A stretch of DNA of 64,000 nt from Bacteroidales bacterium Bact_19. GTDB lineage: Bacteria > Bacteroidota > Bacteroidia > Bacteroidales > ML635J-15. Every line of letters starts with the position of its first letter. Positions within the stretch are counted from its first letter, which is position 1. The stretch covers positions 1-64,000 of the forward strand of contig LUZK01000069.1 in assembly GCA_001603595.1 (NCBI GenBank), given 5' to 3'. The position numbers and the translations under genes were made by a program. Below are positions 27,150 to 36,216 of this stretch, one piece after another. The notes beneath the pieces were generated by a model that saw only the letters and a list, made by a program, of their open reading frames with translations, did not search any database and was not told the origin of the DNA.

Positions 27150-27374
27150 TTGCAGTAATTTTTAGAATATTTTACTATGCTGTCATTGCGATAAGGATTG
27201 AATCAATCTTATAATTTCGGGTTATAAATTTGGTTTCAAATAAATTTATTACAGTTATTAAAGTTGTTTGTTTAGGAAAATAAGAATTTGATTCTAAATA
27301 TTTGCTTTTCTTTCTTTTTTTCTAATTTTTAACTATAATGTATTCGATTAATTATTATAATTATAAATTTCATT

Positions 27375-28319
27375 TTATAGGTTTAAGAAATTGATTACGT
27401 TATTAAAAATTCTTTCTTCTAAATTTGTGATATCAGTTCTTAAGAACTTTTCGCCTGTGATTTTCTCGTAAAGCTCAATGTATCTTTCAGAAATAGAACT
27501 TACTATTTCATCAGTCATTTCCGGAATGGTTTCTTCGGGTTGTCCTTTGAATCCGTTTGACATTAACCATTCGCGTACAAACTCTTTTGAAAGTTGTCGT
27601 TGAGGTTCTCCTTTATCAAATCTTTCCTGATAAGTATCTAGGTAAAAATAACGTGATGAATCGGGAGTGTGAATTTCGTCAATCAGATATATTTTGCCGT
27701 CTTTTTTACCGAATTCGTATTTTGTGTCCACAAGAATAAGTCCCATTTTGCGAGCAATTTCCTGACCTCTTTCGAAGAGCTTGAGGGAATATTCTTCCAA
27801 TTTAACGTAATCCTCCTCACTAACAAGACCACGGCTGATAATTTCTTCACGTGAAATATTTTCATCATGTAAGCCCATTTCTGCTTTCGTGGTTGGTGTT
27901 AGAATTGGCTTTTCAAAAGCTTGATGTTCACGCATTCCTTCGGGAATTTTTACACCACAAATTTCTCTTGCTCCTTTTTGGTATTCTCTCCACGAACTTC
28001 CAGTAAGATATGCTCTTACAATCATTTCAACCGAAAATGGTTCGCATTTATGACCTACTGTTACCATAGGGTCGGGGGAAGAAATCTTCCAGTTTGGAAC
28101 AATATCAGCGGTAGCATCAAGAAATTTAGAGGCAATCTGATTTAATACCTGTCCTTTGTAAGGAATACCTTTTGGTAACACAACATCAAAGGCCGAAATT
28201 CTGTCGGTAACAATCATTACCAGCATTTCGTCGCCAATATTGTAAACGTCTCGTACTTTACCGTTATAAACAGATTTAAGATTAGGAAATTTAAAATTGG
28301 TTTTAACGAGTGCATTCAT
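27375..28319 (-). CDS. purC: phosphoribosylaminoimidazole-succinocarboxamide synthase
   Basis: SAICAR synthetase: joins CAIR and aspartate with ATP in purine synthesis. Starting at ATG 28319 ([14 protein letters not shown]) it has 314 residues, the length of the long Bacteroidota/eukaryote-like form. Motifs: '[26 protein letters not shown]', '[25 protein letters not shown]', 'LVDTKYEFG' and '[13 protein letters not shown]'. The track start at 28418 would run 95 bp into phoH and has no family match, so I reject it. It follows phoH by 4 bp, so the two are co-transcribed; no other pur genes are adjacent. Confidence 0.96.
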   Translation of the reverse strand: MNALVKTNFKFPNLKSVYNGKVRDVYNIGDEMLVMIVTDRISAFDVVLPKGIPYKGQVLNQIASKFLDATADIVPNWKISSPDPMVTVGHKCEPFSVEMIVRAYLTGSSWREYQKGAREICGVKIPEGMREHQAFEKPILTPTTKAEMGLHDENISREEIISRGLVSEEDYVKLEEYSLKLFERGQEIARKMGLILVDTKYEFGKKDGKIYLIDEIHTPDSSRYFYLDTYQERFDKGEPQRQLSKEFVREWLMSNGFKGQPEETIPEMTDEIVSSISERYIELYEKITGEKFLRTDITNLEERIFNNVINFLNL

Positions 28320-28323
28320 ATAT

Positions 28324-29286
28324 TTATTGTTTATTGTTTTCTTTTTCTGATTTTTCGTATGCTTCCACAATTTTACTGACAACCTTGTGCCTGATAATAT
28401 CAGATTTGTCGAAATCAACGAATGAAATTTCCGGTATATCTTTTAAAATTTCTTTAGAACTTAATAATCCTGAGTCTTTTTTGTTTGGAAGGTCAATTTG
28501 AGTGAGGTCGCCTGTAATAATAAATTTTGAATTTTCGCCCATTCTGGTAATAAACATTTTGAGCTGGGTATAAGTAGCATTTTGAGCTTCATCAAGAATG
28601 GCAAAAGCGTCGCTCAAAGTACGTCCTCTCATAAAGGCAAGCGGGGCAATTTGAATAACTTTTTCTTCGATGTATTTTTCGAGTTTTTTGTATGGTATCA
28701 TATCAAGTAAGGCATCGTACAATGGTTGGAGGTATGGGTCGAGTTTTTCGCGTACATCTCCGGGCAGAAATCCAAGATTTTCGCCGGCTTCTACAGCAGG
28801 CCGACTAAGTATTATTCGTCTGACTCGCATTTCTTTTAAAGCTTTTACTGCCAATGCTATAGATGTATAAGTTTTTCCTGTTCCGGCAGGTCCGATGGCG
28901 AATATCAGGTCATTTTTGTAGAACTCTTCAGTTAGAATTTTTTGATGTTTTGTTCTTGCTTTTATAGGTTTTCCGGAAACCGAATATAGCAGAATGTCTT
29001 TATCTTCGGGTATATTTTCGGTTACAATTTCTTTATCCTGACAAAGAATAATATGGATGTCTTTTGCATCAAGCTTGTTATATTTATTATAAAATTGAAT
29101 TATTTCAGAAAGTTTATTTTCAAAAATTTCAATTTCGGTTTCTTCACCTGCTATTTTTATAATATCCCCACGGGCAACAATTTTTATTTTCGAAAAATGT
29201 TTTTGAAGTAAAACAAAATTACAATCTCTTATTCCGTAAAATTTATTAAGGTCATCAACTTCAATTAAAATACTTTTTTCAATCAT
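28324..29286 (-). CDS. PhoH family ATPase (PhoH-like)
   Basis: 320 residues. N-terminal ~100 residues form a KH-like/RNA-binding portion ('[19 protein letters not shown]'). The helicase-like ATPase domain follows with Walker A '[15 protein letters not shown]', '[15 protein letters not shown]', Walker B '[11 protein letters not shown]' and '[13 protein letters not shown]'. This is the YbeZ/PhoH-type cytoplasmic ATPase thought to act in RNA metabolism or ribosome maturation; its usual partner YbeY is not present here. First gene of a phoH-purC pair. A near-consensus TTATTTTG lies upstream on the minus strand. Divergent from the SAM-hydrolase-like gene. Confidence 0.93.
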   Translation of the reverse strand: MIEKSILIEVDDLNKFYGIRDCNFVLLQKHFSKIKIVARGDIIKIAGEETEIEIFENKLSEIIQFYNKYNKLDAKDIHIILCQDKEIVTENIPEDKDILLYSVSGKPIKARTKHQKILTEEFYKNDLIFAIGPAGTGKTYTSIALAVKALKEMRVRRIILSRPAVEAGENLGFLPGDVREKLDPYLQPLYDALLDMIPYKKLEKYIEEKVIQIAPLAFMRGRTLSDAFAILDEAQNATYTQLKMFITRMGENSKFIITGDLTQIDLPNKKDSGLLSSKEILKDIPEISFVDFDKSDIIRHKVVSKIVEAYEKSEKENNKQ

Positions 29287-29342
29287 TTAAAAATATCATT
29301 TTTTATGTTACAAAATAAAGTGAAAAATTTAATTTTTAATTT

Positions 29343-29350
29343 TAATTTTG
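29343..29350 (+). promoter_or_regulatory. -7 promoter element TAATTTTG
   Basis: Perfect TAnnTTTG 28 nt upstream of the TTG start at 29379. It supports that start, because there is no ATG between. Confidence 0.5.
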
Positions 29351-29378
29351 ACAAAATAAATTAAAAACTTTTTAACAA

Positions 29379-30158
29379 TTGAAAAAGATTGTAACATTCA
29401 CAACAGATTGGCATGATAGCGACTATTACGCGGGAGCTGTAAAAGCTGCTGTTATTTCGCAGGCAGGCGAAGCTAATTTTGTGGATGTAACTCATAATAT
29501 AGAGCATTATAATATTTTTCAAGCGGCATTTATACTAAAGAGAGTTATCAAAAACTTTCCGTCCGGAACAATTCATATAATTGGTGTTGACAGTGAGCCT
29601 GATTCTGATGGCAAAGTGCTTGTTGCAAAATATTTGTCTCAATACTTTATTTCGCGTAAAAACTTTTGTCAGGGAATTATTTTTGAATCAAAACCGGAAA
29701 TAGTTATTGAAATTGATGTTGGTTATGGTCTCGAGGGATATACATTTCCGGAATTGAGTATTTTTTCGATAATTTCGGCTTTTATTTTAAAGGGTGGCGA
29801 TTTAAAAGAATTAGGAGAACAAATTGATGACGTTCCTCGTTCTGCTGAACTAAAACCGGAAATTGGTAAAGGCTTCATTAACGGATATGTTATTTTTAAT
29901 GATTCTTACGGAAATGCCATTACAAATATAAGTTATGAAGATTTTGCGAATTATGTTGGAGAAAAAAAATTTGAAATTAGTTTCAGTTCTATAAAACATA
30001 AAATTAATGTAATTTCAACTTCGTATCGTGAGGAAGAACGTGGAAGTGCGTTATGCTTATTTAATTCTATGGGACTTCTCGAAATTGCGGTGCGTGAAGG
30101 GAAAGCCTCTTTATTGTTGGGGCTTAAGAAAAAATCTGAAGTGCGAATCAAATTTTGA
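29379..30158 (+). CDS. SAM hydroxide adenosyltransferase-family protein (DUF62), divergent active site
   Basis: 259 residues, TTG start, cytoplasmic. The N-terminus 'IVTFTTDWHDSDYYAGAVK' and 'FVDVTHNIEHYNIFQAAF' follow the family that splits S-adenosylmethionine to adenosine and methionine (SAM hydrolase/fluorinase fold); the C-terminal beta domain is recognisable by 'GYVIFNDSYGNAITNI'. However, the 'VDPGVG' region reads 'VDSEPD', the usual DNG loop is replaced by 'RKNFCQG', and the helix usually carrying the catalytic His reads 'SAFILKGGDL'. Most of the Asp-Arg-His triad therefore seems lost, making it either inactive or changed in function (inference from remembered family motifs). It ends 1 bp before the PagL-like gene, so the two are coupled. 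Confidence 0.8.
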   Translation: MKKIVTFTTDWHDSDYYAGAVKAAVISQAGEANFVDVTHNIEHYNIFQAAFILKRVIKNFPSGTIHIIGVDSEPDSDGKVLVAKYLSQYFISRKNFCQGIIFESKPEIVIEIDVGYGLEGYTFPELSIFSIISAFILKGGDLKELGEQIDDVPRSAELKPEIGKGFINGYVIFNDSYGNAITNISYEDFANYVGEKKFEISFSSIKHKINVISTSYREEERGSALCLFNSMGLLEIAVREGKASLLLGLKKKSEVRIKF

Positions 30159-30159
30159 T

Positions 30160-31290
30160 ATGAGGCTGATATTTAGTGTTATTTTTCTGTTGTTCTCGGT
30201 ACTGTCTTTTGCTCAGGAAAGATTGTTTATTGAGTTAAAACCATTTGCTGGCAGGGTTGCTCCTCACAGGATAGGAATGGAATCTCTGGCAAAAGGTCAT
30301 TCTTTTGGAACTGAATTAAATTTTTTGAGGCAAAATTTTTCGGAAAACGTATTTTCAAAAAAATATAATTTTCCAAAAACAGGATTTGGTTTAAGTTTTC
30401 AAAGTCTCGGGAATCCTGAAGATTTAGGGAATGTCTATGCAGCATATCTGCTCACTGAATATGATATCAATAAAATATTTGGAATAAAAGTTTACAGTGG
30501 GTTAGCTTTTCTTACAAAAAAATATGATAAAATTGAAAATCCTCAAAATATTGCCATAGGTACAAATTTGAATTATTATTTTAATCTTGGCATCTGTTTT
30601 AAACAACATATCGGAAATGATATAATTGCCCTTGCTCCTGGATTGATACACTTTTCTAATGGTTCTATTCGAATGCCTAATCTTGGATTAAATCAAGTAT
30701 ATCTGTCTTTATCGTATCAATTCAATGTGGCAGAACGAAATAAAATTAAGAAAGTATATCTGCCTGAAAATGTATCAAAATCTGAATTTTGGGTTATGGC
30801 TACAGCCATAAATTCCGATGAATACACAATCAGACCGGAAAGCAGGGGAGGTGGATTTTTATGTTCAACTGTTGCCATAGGATACAATTATGCTTATTCA
30901 TTTACCGGCAAGTTCGGCTGCTCTGTTGACGCTTTTTATAACAGCAATTTTCAATATTATTGGGATACAAATTGGGATGTGTTGACTTTGTTTTATCCTG
31001 ATTTTAAAGATGTTGTTCGTTACGGAATGAGTTTTGGACATCAGTTTGTTTATTCGAGGTTCGAAATGCTCACTTATGCAGGATTTTATTTATATAATAA
31101 CCGTATTAAATCCAATGAATTTGCCTATACTCGCGTTGGTGTAAGATATTATTTAACAGATTTTTTGTTTCTTAATTTAACTTTAAAGGCTTTTGGTTTT
31201 AAAGCAGAATATATTGAATCGGGCATAGGATTTTCATACAGAAAAAAACAAAAAGAAAACTCTCGTGATTATTCTTTAAACAGTTTATAG
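30160..31290 (+). CDS. acyloxyacyl hydrolase (PagL-like lipid A 3-O-deacylase)
   Basis: 376 residues from the ATG at 30160 (MRLIFSVIFLLFSVLSFAQ), giving a clean signal peptide; the track start at 30028 lies inside the upstream gene and lacks any family signal. Outer-membrane barrel. The motif 'HFSNGSIRMPNLGLN' (about residues 165-180) fits the HxSN...PNxGxN active-site pattern of PagL, which removes an acyl chain from lipid A. A second barrel-like half (to 376) makes it longer than Pseudomonas PagL, as is usual in Bacteroidota homologues. It is co-transcribed with the DUF62-like gene. Its last 22 bp overlap the 3' end of the convergent M43 protease gene. Confidence 0.8.
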   Translation: MRLIFSVIFLLFSVLSFAQERLFIELKPFAGRVAPHRIGMESLAKGHSFGTELNFLRQNFSENVFSKKYNFPKTGFGLSFQSLGNPEDLGNVYAAYLLTEYDINKIFGIKVYSGLAFLTKKYDKIENPQNIAIGTNLNYYFNLGICFKQHIGNDIIALAPGLIHFSNGSIRMPNLGLNQVYLSLSYQFNVAERNKIKKVYLPENVSKSEFWVMATAINSDEYTIRPESRGGGFLCSTVAIGYNYAYSFTGKFGCSVDAFYNSNFQYYWDTNWDVLTLFYPDFKDVVRYGMSFGHQFVYSRFEMLTYAGFYLYNNRIKSNEFAYTRVGVRYYLTDFLFLNLTLKAFGFKAEYIESGIGFSYRKKQKENSRDYSLNSL

Positions 31291-33335
31291 TTAAAAGAAT
31301 TACCTTCAAAACTTAAATTAATAAAATATAATCCTGAAGATAAATTATCTATCAGATGTGAGGCATCAAAGTTGATGCCGTTAAATTCAGCAGTTTTAAG
31401 CACTTTCCCTGAAATATCTAATATGCTTAGTTTGTAATTTTCGTAATGCTCAACTTCAACAAAAAGTTCGTTTTTTGTCGGATTGGGATAAATGTTTATA
31501 TTATTAGCAATTGATTGTTCAGCGGAATTTGAGGCGAATTCCTGATAAAAACTAATATCATCAATGTAAATTGTGTTCCCGTTTCCGCTTTCAGATTCTA
31601 TTACTAATCTCAAGTTTTGACCTTTTAAAGCAATGGGATTAATTTTAAAACTATGAGTTTTCCAATCTTCCGGATTAGGAATGTAATTTATGTTTTCATC
31701 TACGTATGTAGAAGTCAAAGCACTCCCCGAAACTAACCAAACTATTCTTAAAGAATCTCCACAACTAGATGAGGCGTAGAATTTTAATTTGTCACTTTTT
31801 GTTGTTGAATATCTTGCATAAGCAGCTTTAAATGTTACAGTTACAGGAGTAGTATCATTATCAATAATAAGATTAGGTAAAAATATTCTGTTTTTAGTGC
31901 CGTAGTCATTGAATTTGTTTTGAATCCTAATGGCTTTCCCGGAAACACTGTATGATGTTTGTTCCCAAGTTTTGTTGCCAGAAGGAATGATTATAAAATC
32001 GTTGCCGGGATTATTTGTTATTAAAGGAAAATCTTGTGTTTCAAAACTTTCGGTGTATGGCAAAAGATAACCGTCGTTTTTATCGTAAACCTGAATGTAA
32101 TTATCAATATATTTTATATCAGAATCAGTAGGATTTTCAACAAAAAGTTGAGCACTGTACTTCCCTTTTTGAACATAAGTAACTAACGGATTAGCTTCGG
32201 AATAATGTGTAAATTCTGTGCCTGGAAGTGTCCAGTTGTAATTTTCGATATAATCGGTGTTGTGAGTGAGGTCGTTATATTGAACCTGAAAACCTGTGCA
32301 GCCGATATTTTTATTAGCTTTAAAGTCGGCAATAGGAGCACAAATTTGAGGAGTATAGCCATCATTAGTTCCGGTGGCAATTCTGTTAGAAGCCGACCAA
32401 AGATTATTTCTACCCGAAATGGGTGTATTAAGTATAGCTCTCATAACATTTGCCTGCCCTTGGGTAAACATTTTGCCGCAGTAACTGTATTCCATAAAAT
32501 TTTGGACATTGTCCAATGAGCCGCAAGTAATTGCCCAAACAGAACAGGTTGTGTGACCAATTGTGTTTGGAGTATCTTCTATACCATCATCAATGTCGCA
32601 GTTTGATTGTAGTCCGGGTTCGTTAGTGCTTCCCCAAGGATGAGGCAGGTTTAGGTAGTGGCCGGCTTCATGAGTTAAGGTACTTGCTTTGTATGTTGAG
32701 CCCGTTCCTGTTGGCCCTACATAATCGTGAAGGAGGATTATACCGTCAGCACCTTGAGGAGCCGTGCCCGGATAATAAGACCAACCTGCAGCTCCGCCAC
32801 CTAATGATTTTACTACCCAAATATTAAGATATTTATTTGTTGGCCAGGCAGGTGCAGCATATTTTGCCTCTTCTCCTCCGCCATTGGTGGTTTCACTTAC
32901 AGTTCTTGTAACTCCTATTGTGCAATTTCCGTTGGGGTCTTTTCGGGCAAGTCTGAATTCTATTTTTGCATCAGCAGCTATTGGCTTGAAATCTGCTATT
33001 ATTTGAGATGTGTCGCTGCGACGAAGTGCAAAATCTCTATTCATAAAATCTACAGCATCAACAATTTGTTGATAACTTATGTTTTCGTCTCCGTACATGT
33101 GCACTACATGAAAAACTACAGGGATCACATACACTTGGTCGTCTTTAGGATTGTTTTTGATATAATCTTTAACAAATTCATCAATTTCCTGACGTAGTTT
33201 TAAAATTTCAGGGTTATTTCTGATTAATTCATTGTAAATCTGGTCGGTCATACAATGCCAAGTTTCGTTCTCATCCTGAGCTGAAAGGTTCAAAAACAAT
33301 AAACTTGCAATTGCTAAAAAGAATAATTTTTTCAT
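31269..33335 (-). CDS. T9SS-secreted M43 (pappalysin-like) metalloprotease
   Basis: 688 residues. Signal peptide ('NLSAQ'); a propeptide-like segment to about 65; zinc protease domain ~65-310 with 'THEAGHYLNLPH' (zinc ligands His222, His226, His232; catalytic Glu223) and a Met-turn region 'NFMEYSYCGKMFT'. A PKD-like domain ~330-410 ('FKANKNIGCTGFQVQYNDL') is followed by a jelly-roll domain ~430-605 ending 'NTIYIDDISFY', and a T9SS type-A tail ('INIYPNPTKNEL', 'DISGKVL', 'SGLYFINL'). All catalytic residues are present. It acts outside the cell or at the surface on proteins; the substrate is unknown. It is alone on its strand, with 119 bp to the next gene upstream. Confidence 0.92.
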   Translation of the reverse strand: MKKLFFLAIASLLFLNLSAQDENETWHCMTDQIYNELIRNNPEILKLRQEIDEFVKDYIKNNPKDDQVYVIPVVFHVVHMYGDENISYQQIVDAVDFMNRDFALRRSDTSQIIADFKPIAADAKIEFRLARKDPNGNCTIGVTRTVSETTNGGGEEAKYAAPAWPTNKYLNIWVVKSLGGGAAGWSYYPGTAPQGADGIILLHDYVGPTGTGSTYKASTLTHEAGHYLNLPHPWGSTNEPGLQSNCDIDDGIEDTPNTIGHTTCSVWAITCGSLDNVQNFMEYSYCGKMFTQGQANVMRAILNTPISGRNNLWSASNRIATGTNDGYTPQICAPIADFKANKNIGCTGFQVQYNDLTHNTDYIENYNWTLPGTEFTHYSEANPLVTYVQKGKYSAQLFVENPTDSDIKYIDNYIQVYDKNDGYLLPYTESFETQDFPLITNNPGNDFIIIPSGNKTWEQTSYSVSGKAIRIQNKFNDYGTKNRIFLPNLIIDNDTTPVTVTFKAAYARYSTTKSDKLKFYASSSCGDSLRIVWLVSGSALTSTYVDENINYIPNPEDWKTHSFKINPIALKGQNLRLVIESESGNGNTIYIDDISFYQEFASNSAEQSIANNINIYPNPTKNELFVEVEHYENYKLSILDISGKVLKTAEFNGINFDASHLIDNLSSGLYFINLSFEGNSFNYKLFKE

Positions 33336-33454
33336 TTAATAATTTTTTACAATTAAATAAAAAAAAAATCAAAATAGTTGCTTCCAATGTCTAAATTATA
33401 CGAGCCACAATATTTATTACACAAACCTGTCTTTGTTAACCTTTTGTAAACTGA

Positions 33455-34576
33455 TTATAGATTAGTTGCAAATTCAATGATTTTCTCTGCAAAAACTTCC
33501 CAGCTGAGTTCTTTTTTTAGTGTTCTTATATTTTCTTTAAGTTTTTCACTATCACAATTTTTAAAATATTTTTGAATTGCATCGGCAATTGCATTGGAAT
33601 TTATTTTTTCGATTATAAAACCGGTTTTATTGTGATGAATTATTTCGGGCAGTCCTCCTGTTGCTGTTGCTATCATTGGCAGCTCGAAGTGATAAGATAT
33701 TCCGGTTATTCCACTTTGAGTAGCACTTTTATACGGTAAAATACAAACATCAGCAGCACAGAAAAATTTATTAACCTCGTCATCGCTTATGTAGCGAACA
33801 AATTTATGAATGTTGTTTTTGTTTTTATTTTTAGAGATAATTTGGTTGTATTTTTCGAAGTTGCCGTAAACTTCGCCGGCAATGAGCAACTGATAGGAGT
33901 CATCTAGTTTGTCGAAGGCTTCAATTAGCAGGTCAAGTCCTTTGTATTCTCGGATGAATCCAAAAAATAAAATTGTCTTTTTATTTTTGTCAATTCCAAG
34001 AATATCTCTGGCTTGTGTTTTATCAATAATTTCTCCAAAGTGATTATACAGGGGATGAGGCAAAACCTGTACTTTAGCTTTGGGTTCTAGTTGCAATAAA
34101 TCATTTTTAACTTTCTCGCTCATGGCTATAAAAGCATGATTTTTACTGAGGAAGTATTTAGTAAGTGATTTGTCAAAAAACTTTTTTTCGTGCGGAATCA
34201 CATTGTCAAGTATTGATATGCTTTTTGTGTGATTTTTTAGTTTCCCTGCAACAAATCCTAATGAGGGAGCAAAATAAGGCATCCAAAATTTCATTATCAT
34301 CAAATCCGGATTGTATTTTTTTATGATTTTTGCGGATTTATACCAGCTGAGCGGATTTGTTGTACTTAGAATTCTTTGAGAATCAATAACTTCGGCAGAA
34401 TCGTTTTCTTTTACAAATTGCGTTTCACCCGGAAATAAAATTGATGGATATTGGGTAGTAAATGTAAAAGCCTTTGTTTGATGTCCCTGTTTTAGAAATT
34501 GATTGTATAGCAATGCATTAAATTGTGCAATTCCTCCTCTGAAAGGATAAAAAGTTGATAAATATGCAATTCGCAT
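33455..34576 (-). CDS. glycosyltransferase family 4
   Basis: 373 residues, GT-B fold. The N-terminal Rossmann half opens with 'MRIAYLSTFYPFRGGIAQFN'; the C-terminal nucleotide-sugar half has 'ILFFGFIREYKGLDLLIEAF', 'RYISDDEVNKFFCAADVCILPY' and the E-x7-E motif region 'HFELPMIATATGGLPEII'. It transfers a sugar from a nucleotide-activated donor in the cytoplasm, probably to a surface polysaccharide or LPS core; donor and acceptor are unknown. It starts 1 bp after the GT9 stop, so the two are translated from one message and may act in the same LPS or glycan pathway. Confidence 0.92.
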   Translation of the reverse strand: MRIAYLSTFYPFRGGIAQFNALLYNQFLKQGHQTKAFTFTTQYPSILFPGETQFVKENDSAEVIDSQRILSTTNPLSWYKSAKIIKKYNPDLMIMKFWMPYFAPSLGFVAGKLKNHTKSISILDNVIPHEKKFFDKSLTKYFLSKNHAFIAMSEKVKNDLLQLEPKAKVQVLPHPLYNHFGEIIDKTQARDILGIDKNKKTILFFGFIREYKGLDLLIEAFDKLDDSYQLLIAGEVYGNFEKYNQIISKNKNKNNIHKFVRYISDDEVNKFFCAADVCILPYKSATQSGITGISYHFELPMIATATGGLPEIIHHNKTGFIIEKINSNAIADAIQKYFKNCDSEKLKENIRTLKKELSWEVFAEKIIEFATNL

Positions 34577-34577
34577 T

Positions 34578-35669
34578 TTAAGTTAATTTTTTTATTTCGT
34601 TGAAAACGGTTTCGGCTTTTATGTCGTGCATACAAGTCTTTTCGCGTTTACAAGTATTTCCGTAAAAGCAATCGCAACCTGTTTCGGGTTCAATAATTAC
34701 ACCTTTGCCGTAGAGATAAAATTCGTGTTTGTTAAAAATGTTGTTCATCAAAATCATTTTCTTTTGGAGGGCAACGGCAATGTGCATCATCATCGAAACC
34801 TGTGTAACTACAATTTCGCAAGCATCGGTGATAGCAAAAAATTCTTCGAGTGAGAATATTCCGGGATAATAAGCTACAGTTTTTGATGAGAGAAATTTAT
34901 TTCTTTCATCCTCCTGAGGTCCTCCCAGAACAATTGGAAAATACCCCGAGTGCTGTAGTAAGTTTATGAGTTCAATCCATTTATCTTCGGGCCATAGTCT
35001 TGTTAACCAGCGATTACCGCAGCCGGTATTTAATCCTACAATTGTTTTTCCTTTAGAAATTTCTTTAAATTTATTTTTCCATTCTTCAGCAAGAGTTTTA
35101 TTATAATTCAGAAGGTATGGTTCGTCGTTAAATTCAAGATGACAGATTTCAAAAATTTCCTGAAGATAATGTTTAGTGTTTTTTTGAGATATATGGTCGA
35201 AAAATCCGGTGATTAGTTTATGTTCTGCGGCAGGTGTTGCTGCTGCAATATGATTGTTTTCCCAGATAAAGCCGTATTTTTCTTTCGCTTTTACTTTTTT
35301 CAGTAAAATGCAGGCTTCTTCTTCTTTATCAAGATTTATGGCAATATCGAATTTCTTGTTGCTCAGTGTAAAAATCGAGGTTTCGTTCCATGAATATATG
35401 CTGTCAATATTTTCTTTTGGCAAAACATCGGGGGATAAAGTAATCCATGAGATATGACAATCGGGATAAAGATTTTTGTATTTAACAGCCAAAGGAGTTG
35501 TTCTTATCACATCACCCATGGCTCCTAATTTAATTATTAATATTCTTTTCCCGATTTTGGAATAAAAATCGCAATTGTTACAATCAACATTATGTTCTTT
35601 GTTGGGTTTACATGGAATTCCTGCTCTGAAATATTTGCAATCAAATTTTATTTCTTCTAATTTTATCAT
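34578..35669 (-). CDS. glycosyltransferase family 9 (heptosyltransferase-like) with terminal cysteine clusters
   Basis: 363 residues, GT-B fold like ADP-heptose:LPS heptosyltransferases: 'RILIIKLGAMGDVIRTTPL' at the N-terminus of the domain and 'GLNTGCGNRWLTRLWPEDKW' plus 'PIVLGGPQEDE' in the second half. Extra parts: an N-terminal cysteine motif (Cys11, 20, 30, 33) and a cysteine-rich C-terminus ('CDCFYGNTCKREKTCMH'), which together probably bind a metal. Similar N-terminal CxxF/Y-G-x-x-P-C motifs are known from other GT9 proteins of diverse bacteria. It is the first gene of a GT9-GT4 pair and is preceded by a perfect -7 box (35691-35698). Confidence 0.88.
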   Translation of the reverse strand: MIKLEEIKFDCKYFRAGIPCKPNKEHNVDCNNCDFYSKIGKRILIIKLGAMGDVIRTTPLAVKYKNLYPDCHISWITLSPDVLPKENIDSIYSWNETSIFTLSNKKFDIAINLDKEEEACILLKKVKAKEKYGFIWENNHIAAATPAAEHKLITGFFDHISQKNTKHYLQEIFEICHLEFNDEPYLLNYNKTLAEEWKNKFKEISKGKTIVGLNTGCGNRWLTRLWPEDKWIELINLLQHSGYFPIVLGGPQEDERNKFLSSKTVAYYPGIFSLEEFFAITDACEIVVTQVSMMMHIAVALQKKMILMNNIFNKHEFYLYGKGVIIEPETGCDCFYGNTCKREKTCMHDIKAETVFNEIKKLT

Positions 35670-36216
35670 GCCTTAAAATCAAAATTTGAGCAAAAGTAAA
35701 TATTTTTAATGATTTATTTTTTGATAATATGTTAAAAATTCTATTTTAATTTTTGTTTCTACTCAGGTTATTCTTTTCTTATAGAAATTGGCATTAAATT
35801 TTTCTAATACTTATTAAAGATTTAAATCTAATTTAGATTTTGCTATAAGAGATAAATTAAAGTTAATTTTATTCTCAATTTCAGTATTTTTCAAAATTTA
35901 ATTCTACAAAACTTTTAATCATCCTATTGTACCTTTATTAATTTATTCATTTTAATTTTAGCAATTTTAAATAAGTTAAAAATCATAATATCACTACTCT
36001 AATTTGAAGCGTTATTCCGTGAATTAAATCCTTCTATAATTTATTCAAAATGTATTTTTGGGAGAAAGGCTTAGAAGGAGAAAAAAGTCTAGATTTATTT
36101 TCTTATTTATAAAAAAAATATTCTTTTCTGTATTCAAATTTTAATTGTTAAAATGTTTTGAATAAAAAAGTTTTCAAAAACACTAATTTTAAAACATATT
36201 TGCAAAAAATTTTATT
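35670..36216. other. 547-bp AT-rich divergent intergenic region
   Basis: Between the GT9 gene (-) and guaA (+). No ORF of note in six frames and no RNA gene seen. It contains the GT9 promoter at its left end; a weak palindromic stretch AGATTTAAATCTAATTTAGATTT (35818-35840); a perfect TATTTTTG box at 36053-36060 followed by a purine-rich run; and a near-consensus CATATTTG (36195-36202) 14 nt before the guaA ATG. It could hold a long regulatory leader of guaA; no purine-riboswitch core was recognised. Confidence 0.6.
35691..35698 (-). promoter_or_regulatory. -7 promoter element TACTTTTG
   Basis: On the minus strand a perfect TAnnTTTG lies 21 nt upstream of the GT9 ATG at 35669. Confidence 0.5.

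Noticed and set aside
27375-28418. Track start of purC at 28418
   Set aside because: It extends into phoH without family similarity; the ATG at 28319 gives the standard N-terminus and a 4-bp gap to phoH.
29379-31290. Track ORF 30028..31290 starting inside the SAM-hydrolase-like gene
   Set aside because: The first 44 residues are a shadow of the upstream gene in another frame; the real protein begins with the signal peptide at 30160.
35670-36216. A purine riboswitch in the long guaA leader
   Set aside because: No conserved three-way-junction core was recognised; only weak AT-rich palindromes are present.
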